Assembly: GCA_024224815.1 (NCBI GenBank)
Contig: JAAENC010000857.1
Location: forward strand, 1 to 61,639
Length of the DNA stretch: 61,639 bases
Reading direction: 5' to 3'
DNA from: Chloroflexota bacterium
GTDB taxonomy: Bacteria > Chloroflexota > Anaerolineae > Anaerolineales > Villigracilaceae
A model generated the notes under the pieces. That model had not been told where the DNA came from and made no database searches. It was given only the letters and a program-made list of their open reading frames with translations. The translations under genes and the position numbers were made by a program. Shown here in pieces: positions 1 through 7,992 of the stretch. Within the stretch, counting starts at the first letter, position 1. Every line of letters starts with the position of its first letter.

Positions 1-76
1 CCTGACTCAGCAGCACATCCGCTTCTCGCAGTTTTTTAATTATCTGTTCAGTTGAATAGCGTCGTTTTCTTGGCAT
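1..76 (-). CDS. IS3-family transposase OrfA, N-terminal fragment
   Basis: The minus-strand frame starts at ATG 74-76 behind a GGAGA-type ribosome site and runs off the window edge after 25 residues. The peptide MPRKRRYSTEQIIKKLREAD matches the start of IS3 OrfA proteins, which carry a helix-turn-helix that binds the element ends. OrfB with the DDE catalytic core would follow outside the window. The call rests on a short but distinctive N-terminus; exact subgroup cannot be given. Confidence 0.7.
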   Translation of the reverse strand, partial: MPRKRRYSTEQIIKKLREADVLLSQ

Positions 77-139
77 TGTCTGTCTCCTTTTTCCTGATCC
101 GTAACATTCTACTTGGATCAGGTTTTGGGGGGCAGGTCA
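1..139 (-). mobile_element. IS3-family insertion sequence, left end (partial)
   Basis: Only the first 139 bases of this element lie in the window. Read on the minus strand it starts at position 139 with TGACCTGCCCCCC, a TG-beginning, C-rich end of the kind IS3-family elements carry. After a short leader it reaches the start of a transposase gene. The rdgB reading frame stops at exactly this border, which fixes the insertion point to the base. The other end and the target duplication are outside the window. Confidence 0.75.
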
Positions 140-490
140 ACCGGAGGGAATATCAGCCATGCGTTCCAATAAATAATCGAGCCAGACTTTTTCATCAATA
201 TTGTCTGGGAATTTTCCTCCCCAACGACGTGATTGAACACCAGGTTCGCCATTTAGTGCTTCTATTTCCAAACCTGTGTCATCGGCGAATACCCAAGGAT
301 GTTCGCCTGAATGATAATGGCGCGCTTTGATCAAAGCGTTTTCAACAACAGTTGCTCCGTCTTCAATTGGTAATTGCTTTAGGATTTCTATATCTTTTAA
401 AGTAATTACTTTAAAGCCATATTGGCTAAGAATAGGGGCAAATAATTGTGCTTTCCAAGAATTGGTGGTTGCAATTAGCAGTTTTTTCAT
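140..490 (-). pseudogene. rdgB: Disrupted RdgB/HAM1 (dITP/XTP pyrophosphatase)
   Basis: The protein begins MKKLLIATTNSWKAQLFAPI, the nucleotide-binding TTN motif of HAM1-family pyrophosphatases, and continues with the signature FADDTGLEIEALNGEPGV and SRRWGG. This family hydrolyses non-canonical purine triphosphates to keep them out of DNA. Normal length is near 200 residues; here only about 116 remain before the frame enters the IS3 end at 139 and stops at once. The missing C-terminal part includes residues needed for the active site and dimer, so the gene is very probably dead unless a second copy exists. The rest should lie beyond the IS element. Confidence 0.85.
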
Positions 491-631
491 AATCTATAAA
501 TTATATATTAGAATAAAATGCCTTTTGAAAATGGAGAGGGGATTGTAAGGTGGTGGGAAATCTTAAATAAGGGCGTTTATTCTATAGTAGAATAGACATA
601 CTTGAAAATAATGATTTAGGAGAAATTTATC

Positions 632-811
632 ATGAAACCTGGTGTTTGGGAATTGGTCATTGTCTTAGTGATTGTTTTATTGCTCTTCGGGCCTGGTCGA
701 TTAGGCAAGATAGCTGGAGAGTTGGGTTCAGGTATTCGCAATTTCCGTGAAGGACTGAATGATGGGAAAGAAGAGGAAAGCAAAGAAGGCGATGAAGAAG
801 CAAAAGAGTAA
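632..811 (+). CDS. tatA: TatA/TatE-type twin-arginine translocase subunit
   Basis: This 59-residue protein has the full TatA layout: a short N-terminal segment, one hydrophobic helix (about residues 5-20), the FGPGRLGKIAGELG hinge, an amphipathic helix (GIRNFREGL) and a charged acidic tail. TatA oligomers form the pore that exports folded proteins with twin-arginine signals. An AGGAG site lies a few bases before ATG 632, and a strong terminator follows, so it is a single-gene unit. It is relevant here because the flavoprotein at 49431 carries a Tat signal. tatC is not in the window. Confidence 0.88.
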   Translation: MKPGVWELVIVLVIVLLLFGPGRLGKIAGELGSGIRNFREGLNDGKEEESKEGDEEAKE

Positions 812-822
812 AAGTTGCTAAA

Positions 823-860
823 AAATCAAAACTCCCCGAGAAGTCGGGGAGTTTTGATTT
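823..860 (+). terminator. Rho-independent terminator of tatA
   Basis: A perfect 17-bp stem (823-839 with 844-860) around a GAAG loop, with A-rich and T-rich outer arms. It starts 11 bases after the tatA stop codon. The symmetric A/T flanks mean it could work in both directions. Confidence 0.85.
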
Positions 861-948
861 AAAAGCGTGCCTTTTTGGTTTTTTTTGTGTTCTATTTCTA
901 GTGAAGTTTTTTTATAAAGGAGATAAAGGCATTTTTTGCCAAAATCAT

Positions 949-2370
949 ATGAATAAAATTCAAGTCATTCAAGGCGGCATGGGTGTCGCTGTTTCTGATT
1001 GGAAGTTAGCACGAACGGTATCTAGAGAAGGGCAATTGGGTGTTATTTCAGGGACGGGAATTCACTTAATTATGATTGCTCGCCTTATGGAAGGGGATAT
1101 TGGCGGACACGTTCGACGTGCGTTGAAGCACTTCCCTTTTAATGACCCTGTTCAGTGGATTTTGAAAGAATACTACAGAGAAAACCCTGAAGAAGGCGCA
1201 AGCTATAAACGCCCGCCAATGTGGAATTTCAAACCTTCCAAGAAGCTCAATGAGTTGACTGTGGTTGCCAACTTTGTTGAGACTTTCCTTGCCAAAGAAG
1301 GGCATAAAAACCCTGTCGGGATCAATTTGCTCGAAAAAGTGCAAATGCCTACAATGGCATCTCTCTATGGCGCAATGCTTGCGGGGATTGATTATGTCAT
1401 TATGGGCGCAGGCATCCCGATCCAAATCCCTGGTATTCTCGATAAATTAGCAAGTCACGAGAAGGTAAATTACAGAATGGATGTTAAAGGCAGTACCTCA
1501 GATGATAGTTTTCTGATGGATTTTGATCCTGCTGCAATTTTCTCTAATGCTGTTGAGAAAGTACAGGGCTTATTGCGCCCAAATTTTTTACCTATTATTT
1601 CATCTGTTGTTTTAGCTAAAACCCTAATTCGTCGTTCTACGGGCAAGGTAAACGGATTCGTTGTGGAAGGGCATACAGCAGGCGGGCACAATGCTCCCCC
1701 ACGAGGAAAAATGAAGCTGGATGAAAATGGAGAGCCAATTTTTGGGGAAAAAGATACCCCTAAACTTGAAAAGATCAAAGAACTAGGTCTTCCTTTTTGG
1801 CTCGCGGGCGGATACGATACGCCTGAAATGCTCAAAGAAGCACAAGCGGCGGGGGCCGAAGGTGTTCAATTGGGAACAGCATTTGCCTTTTGTGAAGAAT
1901 CGGGAATGGCAGAAGATGAAAAAAAGCGTGTGATCCAAAAAGTTTTCGATGAAAGTGCCGAAGTACTAACAGATCCGCGCGTTTCTCCTACGGGCTATCC
2001 TTTTAAGGTTGTGCAGCTTGAAAATACGATGGCAATACCCGAAATTTACGAAGCACGCCCTCGTCTTTGTGATTTAGGTTTGCTTCGCGAAGCCTATAAA
2101 AAAGAAGATAACTCTCTTGGCTATCGCTGCGCCGCAGAACCAAAGGAACAATATCTTAAGAAAGGTGGTAAAGCCGAAGACCTTGAAGGGCGAGGGTGTC
2201 TGTGTAATAATCTCTGTGCCAGCGCAGGTTTTCCTCAGCATCGAAAAGACGGCTATGTTGAACAACCTCTTGTTAGCTCAGGCAAAGGACTTCAATCCAT
2301 CATAAAATTCTTTAAAGCAGGCAAACGCAGCTACTCAGCAAAAGATGTTCTTGATTTTGTGCTGAGATAG
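949..2370 (+). CDS. Nitronate monooxygenase-like FMN protein
   Basis: The frame opens at GTG 901, but I place the start at ATG 949 because the family begins at the IQGGMGVAVSDWKLARTVS strand, which follows directly. No good ribosome site decides between the two. The product (473 residues) belongs to the NPD/nitronate monooxygenase TIM-barrel family: an early GGMG motif, the GHTAGGHNAPP catalytic histidine loop, and the phosphate-binding AGGYDTP and AEGVQLGTAFAF. These FMN enzymes oxidise nitronates or act as enoyl reductases. The C-terminal third carries several cysteines (GRGCLCNNLCASAGF), longer than short NMOs, so the substrate may differ. It is a single-gene unit between two terminators. 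Confidence 0.8.
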   Translation: MNKIQVIQGGMGVAVSDWKLARTVSREGQLGVISGTGIHLIMIARLMEGDIGGHVRRALKHFPFNDPVQWILKEYYRENPEEGASYKRPPMWNFKPSKKLNELTVVANFVETFLAKEGHKNPVGINLLEKVQMPTMASLYGAMLAGIDYVIMGAGIPIQIPGILDKLASHEKVNYRMDVKGSTSDDSFLMDFDPAAIFSNAVEKVQGLLRPNFLPIISSVVLAKTLIRRSTGKVNGFVVEGHTAGGHNAPPRGKMKLDENGEPIFGEKDTPKLEKIKELGLPFWLAGGYDTPEMLKEAQAAGAEGVQLGTAFAFCEESGMAEDEKKRVIQKVFDESAEVLTDPRVSPTGYPFKVVQLENTMAIPEIYEARPRLCDLGLLREAYKKEDNSLGYRCAAEPKEQYLKKGGKAEDLEGRGCLCNNLCASAGFPQHRKDGYVEQPLVSSGKGLQSIIKFFKAGKRSYSAKDVLDFVLR

Positions 2371-2396
2371 TATCTCATTCTCTTTCCAAACTTTAT

Positions 2397-2440
2397 GCCC
2401 TTGCGAAGGTCTGATTTCTTCGCAAGGGCGTTTCTTTTTT
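2397..2440 (+). terminator. Rho-independent terminator
   Basis: A 12-bp stem (2397-2408 with 2418-2429) with a 9-base loop, followed by a T-rich run. It lies between the nitronate monooxygenase-like gene and the DedA-like gene and ends transcription of the former. Confidence 0.85.
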
Positions 2441-2453
2441 ACTTTACTACTTT

Positions 2454-2909
2454 ATGAATGAACTCTCTGAATTAGCACTTAGTCTGGGGTACTCAGGTGT
2501 TTTCCTTATCAGTTTTATTGCTTCAACGCTGATCCCTTTTTCAAACGAAGTTGTTGTAGCGGCTATGCCAGCTTTGGGATACGATATCTGGCTAACGGTC
2601 ATATGGGCTACCGCGGGCGGTTATTTAGGCTCTCTGCTGAACTACTTTGTAGGCAAAAAAGGTGCCGATTTCTTCTTTAGCCGTTGGGTAAAAATTAAAC
2701 CAGAGCGTTGGCAGCAAGCCGAAGACATTTTTCAGCGTTGGGGTAATTGGGCACTCTTTTTTGTTTGGTTGCCTATTATTGGCGATCCCCTCGCTATTCT
2801 CGCCGGTGCTTTTAATATTGATTGGCGGCTATTTAGTTTTTGGGTTTTTACCGGCAAATTTTTACGCTTTCTTGCTCTCTTGGGTGTTTTGCGTTGGCTT
2901 TCTTTGTGA
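2454..2909 (+). CDS. DedA/YqaA-family membrane protein
   Basis: A 151-residue integral membrane protein with several hydrophobic helices. The segment FSNEVVVAAMPALGYDIW followed by a glycine-rich stretch (AGGYLGSLLNYFVGKKGA) is typical of the SNARE-associated/DedA superfamily, closest to short YqaA-like members. PIIGDPLAILAGAF resembles the conserved re-entrant loop. The family takes part in lipid flipping or membrane homeostasis; no specific role can be read here. Its 3' end overlaps the tail of a degraded DUF255 frame on the other strand, and the length fits the short subfamily. Confidence 0.75.
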   Translation: MNELSELALSLGYSGVFLISFIASTLIPFSNEVVVAAMPALGYDIWLTVIWATAGGYLGSLLNYFVGKKGADFFFSRWVKIKPERWQQAEDIFQRWGNWALFFVWLPIIGDPLAILAGAFNIDWRLFSFWVFTGKFLRFLALLGVLRWLSL

Positions 2910-3266
2910 TTGCTTAAAAAGCTGCTCTCTTAATTCATCCGCACTATTTACTGGCAACTTACAAGCAAAACCTTCGCAGACATAGGCTGTCGGTAAATCA
3001 TTTTTCAATGCGCGATCTTTCAATAATTCAGGAGCATCTTCAGGGATGGGATAGGGGGATTGTGCCACGACCATATTCGGTCGGTAACTCGAGCGGATTT
3101 CCGCCAAAAGGGCTTTTGTCTTATCCCGCCCCAGATCGCCCACGATTGCAACTTGCTTAGCGTTATGGACGGCAAAATCTGCCCCCGAAAGCCACCGCGC
3201 GAAAGCGATTGGGTTTCCCATAACCCAAGGGGACAGTTCCTGATTTCTAGAACCGCTGTTATTCAT
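2862..3266 (-). pseudogene. DUF255/YyaL thioredoxin-domain protein, C-terminal remnant (copy 1)
   Basis: The 134-residue frame matches only the last roughly 110 residues of the intact 677-residue protein at 59300-61333 (shared [42 protein letters not shown]). The N-terminal thioredoxin-like domain and most of the six-hairpin barrel are missing. DNA similarity to the intact copy is very high by eye across about 270 bases, so the duplication is recent. The tail runs into the DedA-like gene on the opposite strand. It could still be translated but lacks any catalytic part. Confidence 0.8.
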
Positions 3267-3272
3267 TATTTT

Positions 3273-4196
3273 CTAAACTAACATTCGCACATCGAAAGGA
3301 ATACCCTTTTGCTCGTCTCGCACTAAATCTATCGCGCCAGAAGGGCATTGCCCTACACATATTCCACATCCCATACATTTTTCCCAACTTATTGAGCTCA
3401 CCATTTCCATTGACACTGCATCAAATGGGCACATTTCCGCGCATGTGTTACAAGCTGAACATAGTGTCTCATCGACTTGTGCAATATAACCTGATGATGC
3501 TATTACGGGGTTACTATACTTCATCATTGCTTCGAGACCACCACAGCAACATTTGCAGCAGTTGCAAATGGAATAGAAACGATCAAATAGGGCATCCTTG
3601 AACCAAGCCGAGTGCAAATGCCCCCGTTCGTATTCAGCTTGCAGTAAATCTAGCGCTTCAGATTGAGTCAGTCGGCGACTGCTCTGTGGATTGTGCTCTA
3701 AAATAAAATCCACAAAGGGTTGCCCTACGATCATACACACTTGGGTGGGCCGACAAGAGGTGTCACGTGCATGGCGGCAAGGGCATTCATAAGCAGCCAC
3801 ATCAACTGGTCCACTGAGCATCAAATTTCGTGCCATAGGGTATGGAATTATTTGTTCAAGATCCTGAAGGGGGATATCCTGATTGATTTTTATGATGGCT
3901 TTTGCTTCTTCGTGAGTCAAGATTTTGGCATGGTAACGATCCCGCCACCATTTCTTGCCTCGCTCTCCAAGACGCGGATAGATGGTATTTATCAACACGT
4001 CAATATATTGATTGCTCCAACGGCCGTAGACATACATATGCAAGCTTTTAAGATTGAGTAAATTCCTTAAGCCACCCGTACGTAAACCCTCCCAAGTTGA
4101 CGGGCGCAGGAGTTTACCACGCTCCCCGAATATCCAGAGACTTACAAGCATAACGAGTGCTACGCCAAGGATAGCAAAGGAAATCATCTTGTCCAT
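3273..4196 (-). CDS. Membrane-anchored 4Fe-4S ferredoxin-type protein
   Basis: A 307-residue protein with one N-terminal membrane helix (about residues 5-23) and two C-terminal [4Fe-4S] motifs, CSACNTCAEMCP and CMGCGICVGQCP. It also has unusual cysteine clusters: YECPCRHARDTSC in the middle and CNCCKCCCGG just before the ferredoxin domain. The cysteine-rich middle suggests an extra metal or cluster site. An electron-transfer role at the membrane is likely; the partner is unknown. It is followed within 10 bases by the DUF255 remnant and preceded by the stress-protein gene on the same strand. The fold family is clear, the function is not. Confidence 0.75.
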   Translation of the reverse strand: MDKMISFAILGVALVMLVSLWIFGERGKLLRPSTWEGLRTGGLRNLLNLKSLHMYVYGRWSNQYIDVLINTIYPRLGERGKKWWRDRYHAKILTHEEAKAIIKINQDIPLQDLEQIIPYPMARNLMLSGPVDVAAYECPCRHARDTSCRPTQVCMIVGQPFVDFILEHNPQSSRRLTQSEALDLLQAEYERGHLHSAWFKDALFDRFYSICNCCKCCCGGLEAMMKYSNPVIASSGYIAQVDETLCSACNTCAEMCPFDAVSMEMVSSISWEKCMGCGICVGQCPSGAIDLVRDEQKGIPFDVRMLV

Positions 4197-4291
4197 TTTT
4201 CACTCCTTACCCTTGTCTAGCGAAGGCTCTTATTCTAAGACACCAGATTTTAGGGCATTTGAAGCAGGTGGTGACTGAATCACTAGAGATA

Positions 4292-4849
4292 TCACGGTTG
4301 AAGTTCTTCTTTAAAGAAATCAAGAGCAGGTGAGCCAAGGCTGTCAAGTTGCCAAGGCCTATTCACGATTAATACTGGGCACGTTGAACATTGCATAAGT
4401 TTGCGCATGAAATTATAGGCTCGCCAGGTTCTAAGATTTTTAGGCTTATCCGCGCCAACTACGATCAGCTCAATTTCTTCTTCTTTGGCATATTTGATAA
4501 TCTGGTTGAGGGTAGTGCCATACCGGAGTACAGGAGTAGAGCGGAGTCCGCTTTTTAGTAATAAATCACAGGTTTTTTTAAGAAGAGCATGACCTTCTCT
4601 TTCTTTTTTTGCTTTAATTTTCTCTATCTCTTTTTCTGTTAATGCCGGAGGGTGTATTTCCCGAACCCCACCCATATATAAGGTCATGACAATAGGATGT
4701 TTCCTTGCAGGAAGCACATGAATCACATGGATATCAGCATGATCCGGGTGGGTCAGTTCGATCATATGTTGTGCCGTCCATTGGCTATTGATCAAACCAT
4801 CTTCTACCAAAAGCACTTTGGTTCTTTTCTTAGAAATTTTAGTGTCCAT
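4292..4849 (-). CDS. Universal stress protein (UspA) family
   Basis: A single Usp domain of 185 residues: N-terminal VLLVEDGLINSQ strand, central helices, and the C-terminal IELIVVGADK...MRKLMQCSTCPVLIVNRPW, the usual end of the family. The ATP-loop glycine pattern G-x2-G-x9-G is not well kept, so it may be a non-ATP-binding member. It reads in the same direction as the Fe-S gene 95 bases downstream. Usp proteins respond to stress or starvation; nothing ties this one to the island. Confidence 0.8.
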   Translation of the reverse strand: MDTKISKKRTKVLLVEDGLINSQWTAQHMIELTHPDHADIHVIHVLPARKHPIVMTLYMGGVREIHPPALTEKEIEKIKAKKEREGHALLKKTCDLLLKSGLRSTPVLRYGTTLNQIIKYAKEEEIELIVVGADKPKNLRTWRAYNFMRKLMQCSTCPVLIVNRPWQLDSLGSPALDFFKEELQP

Positions 4850-5162
4850 TGGCTTCTTCCTTTCAAATCAAACTAGATGGCTGTTTTGAGAAATACTTTT
4901 CTTTTTCAAAAATAAGTGATTAAAATAAATAACCGGCTCGTTAGGCCGGTTTCGCTATTGGCTTACCAAGAGATTGCTCCCTTGTGTAGATATGCTAAGT
5001 TCATTGAAAAGGAGTAAACGACCAGATTCAATCTGTTGGATCATTGCCGCCTTACAAAGAGTCTTACCCTTCAATAGTACAATTTTTTAATCAAAAACAC
5101 AAGAATTTTTTTCTGGCTTGGAGAAAAACTACGAAAATTTCTGTTTATAATTTAATTGTCTT
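4850..5162. other. Gene-poor spacer upstream of usp
   Basis: About 310 bases without a convincing gene. It should hold the usp promoter (minus strand). The only structure I see is the hairpin at 4931-4951. The small plus-strand frame at 5044 has low-complexity composition and overlaps the DUF255 remnant, so I do not call it. Confidence 0.5.
4931..4951 (-). terminator. Possible terminator downstream of DUF255 copy 2
   Basis: A 7-bp stem, AACCGGC with GCCGGTT, around a short loop. On the minus strand an A/T-rich stretch follows. It lies after the degraded DUF255 copy 2 and may be its original terminator. Weak evidence. Confidence 0.4.
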
Positions 5163-5778
5163 CTTAATTCCTTTACTGAACTTACAGGAAGTTTATAAGC
5201 AAAACCTTCGCACACATAAGCCGTAGGTAAATTGTTTTTTAATGCGCGGCCTTTCAATAATTCAGGTGCATCTTCAGGGATGGGATAGGGGGATTGTGCC
5301 ACGACCAAATTCGATCGGTAACTCGAGCGGATCTCCGTAAAAGAGCTTGAGTCTCATCCCGCCCCAAATCACCCACGATTGCAACTTGCGTAGCGTTATG
5401 GATGGCAAAATCTGCCCCCGAAAGCACTGTGAAAAAGCGGTCGGATATGGCCTGTGAACTCACTCACCAGTGTATGTGTTTTTTTATAGCCAGATGTTGA
5501 TTTAGCGGGGGCAAGTTCCGGGTCACGAGCGAAGCGGGCGGCGAGGGTTTGGTCTTCTGTTGTGCGTTGCAAAGCCGTTTTTGGTTCCCTGTTACCTTTT
5601 ACGCTAATCCCATGCGCTGCTTCAAATAGCGTGTAGTCATCGCTTGGTGTCTTCTTTTGACCAAAGATAAAATTTGCTTTCAACGCCTTCTGGGTTTGTA
5701 TCGATGTAGGGTAAAACCTACTATCGGGAGGCGTCATTTCGCGCGCGACAAAGCCAAGCGTTTCTTCGCAAATTTGGA
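5163..5778 (-). pseudogene. DUF255/YyaL remnant with internal deletion and frameshifts (copy 2)
   Basis: The minus strand keeps pieces of the intact gene at 59300-61333 in order: the [10 protein letters not shown] region (around 5737-5778), then YTLFEAAHGISVKGN, LAARFARDPELAPAKSTS, then a direct jump to LVSEF and [20 protein letters not shown], and the C-terminal YVCEGFAYKLPV region. The middle, about 200 residues between the AHKK and ALVSEF regions of the intact copy, is deleted, and at least two frameshifts split the rest into frames at 5254-5463 and 5396-5737. It is clearly dead. Same orientation as copies 1 and 3. Confidence 0.85.
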
Positions 5779-5787
5779 GGTAAAAGG

Positions 5788-6483
5788 TTAGTGAGAAGCA
5801 GTATATTGATGCTTATATTGGCATCTTTCATTCATAACGCAATAGTCGCAAGTTGTGCCATCCGCTTTTATATTAGAGCCAACGCCGATTATCATTGAGA
5901 GTGTTTTTCTCGGTAGCATTAGGGCGCTGGGTGTAAGTTTGACCCCGATTTTTTCTGTATCCAGCAGTTTGAATATTTGAGTTTGCCCTTCTTCTACAGT
6001 CCACCCAATCATTCCCGGGCTTAATGGAATTGTTGTCTTCAGGTTTTCCTTGAGTGCTTTTTCTTCAAAATGATTGCAGACTTCATTGGCAAGAGCTTCA
6101 ACTGCAGCAGAACCAACACCTTCCATTGCCAAGCCTGCTACAGGATCTGTTTTTACTTTATTTAGCGAATACTCTTCGAGCTTTGGCCCGATGGTGCAGA
6201 GAATGACAATCACTTTCTGTGCACCTGCTAATTGATCAGCGATTATTCTTCCCTTTAATTTCCCCTGATTTTCAAGTAATAATTGCTCATGCGTTAGCGA
6301 TAGAATATTTAACTCTTCAAAAATTACTTTGGGCTCCAAAAGAGGCAATCCTTGTTCTAAGGCTGCCTCGGCAAATTTTACAAGTTGCGGCCTTCGTTTT
6401 CGGATGATCTGAGGGTCAGCTCCCTGTGCTTTTAGTACTTGATCTACGTTGACGTTAAAAGAAAACTTTTCAAGAATGGGCAT
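5788..6483 (-). CDS. MetH activation-domain-like protein (probable corrinoid reactivator)
   Basis: The frame opens at 6537, but I choose ATG 6483, whose product starts MPILEKFSFNVNVDQVLKAQ; the upstream extension looks like leader. The 231-residue protein resembles the reactivation domain of B12-dependent methionine synthase: central VIVILCTIGPKLEE, the PLSPGMIGWTVEEGQTQIFK block and a cysteine end, CDYCVMNERC. Stand-alone relatives often sit next to corrinoid proteins and methyltransferases. Such domains bind S-adenosylmethionine and help remethylate cob(II)alamin. It faces away from, and lies close to, the corrinoid gene at 7286, so it probably does the job RamA does in methylamine-using archaea. 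The cysteines could hold an Fe-S cluster or metal. Function inferred. Confidence 0.7.
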   Translation of the reverse strand: MPILEKFSFNVNVDQVLKAQGADPQIIRKRRPQLVKFAEAALEQGLPLLEPKVIFEELNILSLTHEQLLLENQGKLKGRIIADQLAGAQKVIVILCTIGPKLEEYSLNKVKTDPVAGLAMEGVGSAAVEALANEVCNHFEEKALKENLKTTIPLSPGMIGWTVEEGQTQIFKLLDTEKIGVKLTPSALMLPRKTLSMIIGVGSNIKADGTTCDYCVMNERCQYKHQYTASH

Positions 6484-6675
6484 AATTAACTTTTCTGTGC
6501 AAAACGAAATGGGCGATATAAGCCCTCCCGAAATCATCTTTGCCTAGTAAGAACCTCTTAAATTTATGTGAGTTTGATTCTGTTTACCAAATGTGAATTC
6601 CCAAAGATTATAGCTATCCCAAGATAAATCGTCAAGAATAATGAATGAAAACGTAAATTTTCTGCAAAAATAAGA

Positions 6676-6694
6676 CGATAAATGGTTTTTATCG
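6676..6694. promoter_or_regulatory. Palindromic operator candidate upstream of lrp1
   Basis: CGATAAA-TGGTT-TTTATCG is a perfect 7-bp inverted repeat immediately before the -35 hexamer of the lrp promoter. Its place suits autoregulation by the Lrp-family protein it precedes, and possibly control of the divergent MetH-activation-like gene. Binding is inference. Confidence 0.55.
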
Positions 6695-6722
6695 TTGACT
6701 TTGTTGCGAATTTCGTTATAAT
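6695..6722 (+). promoter_or_regulatory. Sigma-70-type promoter of lrp1 (leaderless)
   Basis: TTGACT (6695-6700) and TATAAT (6717-6722) are separated by 16 bases, near consensus. Transcription should begin around 6728-6730, which is the ATG at 6729, so the message would have little or no leader. No ribosome site is visible, in line with that. Confidence 0.75.
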
Positions 6723-6728
6723 CGAAGA

Positions 6729-7211
6729 ATGTTAGATAAGAAAGATCGTGCGATTATTTCACGTCTTCAATATGATGGACGGATCCCATACACTAAGATT
6801 GCCAATGAACTGAGTATCACAGAAGGTTCTGTGCGTCGGAGAGTGAAGCGTATGCTGGATGCAGGCCAGCTTCAAATTGTCGGCATCGTAGAACCCAAAG
6901 AGATGGGGTGGAATGAAGCGGGGATGATTGGGATCAATGTCCAGGCCAATCGTATTTCAGAAGTAGCTGATGAAATTGCCAAATTACCGGAAGTAGCCTA
7001 TTTGTTTCAGGCCGCTGGTGAGTTTGATTTATTTGCAGAAGTATATTGTAAGGACAGAGAACATTTTGTGCATTTCTTGAATGACAAGTTGCAAAAAACG
7101 CCAGGTGTAACTCGGACTCAATCCTTTTTAATTTTAAAAATGCATAAGCTATCATATCGTTGGGGCGAATCAGAGGCCCCATCAGAAAATTCATCTGGCT
7201 TAATAAGTTGA
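6729..7211 (+). CDS. Lrp/AsnC-family transcription regulator
   Basis: A 160-residue protein with an N-terminal winged helix-turn-helix (LDKKDRAIISRLQYDGRIPY ... SITEGSVRRRVKRML) and a C-terminal RAM/AsnC ligand domain (VAYLFQAAGEFDLFAEVYC). These regulators sense amino acids or related amines and assemble into octamers. It opens the first plus-strand block, 74 bases before the corrinoid gene, and probably controls it. The second Lrp protein at 37383 resembles it in the RAM domain (VIYLVLLTGSYDLHVEVIC), suggesting related ligands. The promoter is leaderless. Confidence 0.85.
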   Translation: MLDKKDRAIISRLQYDGRIPYTKIANELSITEGSVRRRVKRMLDAGQLQIVGIVEPKEMGWNEAGMIGINVQANRISEVADEIAKLPEVAYLFQAAGEFDLFAEVYCKDREHFVHFLNDKLQKTPGVTRTQSFLILKMHKLSYRWGESEAPSENSSGLIS

Positions 7212-7285
7212 ATGCAAACTAGAAAGACAGATTTGTAGTTAGTTGCATCCACCAACACTTGCTCGATAGCAAAAGGAGTTTTTTT

Positions 7286-7933
7286 ATGACAGACATGTTT
7301 GAAAAATTAGCTCAATCGGTAATAGATGGGGAGCCAGATGACACCTCTACGCTTGCTAAAGAAGCTCTTGAGCAAGGTTTAGACCCTTTGAAGTGCATCA
7401 CAGAAGGTCTCACAAAAGGTATCCAGAAAGTAGGTGAATTATTTGCAAGTGGTGATTACTTTTTGCCTGAGCTAATTATCGGAGCTGATGCAATGAAAGA
7501 GGGGCTAGAAATCCTTGAGCCAGCACTATTGGGTGAGCAGAAACGAGAAGTCGTCGCCCAGGTTGTTCTGGGAACGGTTGAAGGTGATCTTCATGAAATT
7601 GGCAAGACTTTGGTAGGCACAATGTTGACCGCCAATGGTTTTCAGGTGAAAGATATTGGTGTCGACCAGCCAGCATCAGCATTTGTTGATGCTGCAAAGG
7701 AGGTCGACGCCACGATAGTTGGCGCGTCCGCACTATTAACGACCACCATGTTACAGCAAGAGAAGTTAGTCCAGGCATTGGAGGAAGCTGGGCTGAAGCC
7801 AAAAGTAAAAGTCATGGTCGGAGGAGCACCTGTTACCGAAACTTATGCCAAAAAGATCGGAGCAGATGGCTATGCTGAAGATGCCATCTCTGCTGTCGAT
7901 CTTGCCTTCCGCTTGGCAGATGCTCCGGCATAG
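7286..7933 (+). CDS. Corrinoid protein of the MtbC/MttC/MtgC family
   Basis: I start at ATG 7286, behind AAAGGAG, rather than the upstream frame opening at 7259. The 215-residue protein has a four-helix cap domain (about 1-88, with GDYFLPELIIGADAMKEGLE) and a B12-binding Rossmann domain. The lower-axial-ligand motif DLHEIG is present (His103), as are GASALLTTT and MVGGAPV that hold the nucleotide tail. It carries the methyl group from an MttB enzyme to the next acceptor. It is the only complete corrinoid protein in the window, so it is the likely shared partner of all five MttB paralogues. Confidence 0.92.
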   Translation: MTDMFEKLAQSVIDGEPDDTSTLAKEALEQGLDPLKCITEGLTKGIQKVGELFASGDYFLPELIIGADAMKEGLEILEPALLGEQKREVVAQVVLGTVEGDLHEIGKTLVGTMLTANGFQVKDIGVDQPASAFVDAAKEVDATIVGASALLTTTMLQQEKLVQALEEAGLKPKVKVMVGGAPVTETYAKKIGADGYAEDAISAVDLAFRLADAPA

Positions 7934-7992
7934 AATTTTGGAAGGGCGCTTTGTTTTTTGTGAACTAAGTTTAGACACCAAAGGAGATTAAG

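Noticed and set aside
52-330. Plus-strand 92-residue frame at the left end
   Set aside because: It runs across the IS end and antisense to rdgB and has no family-like features.
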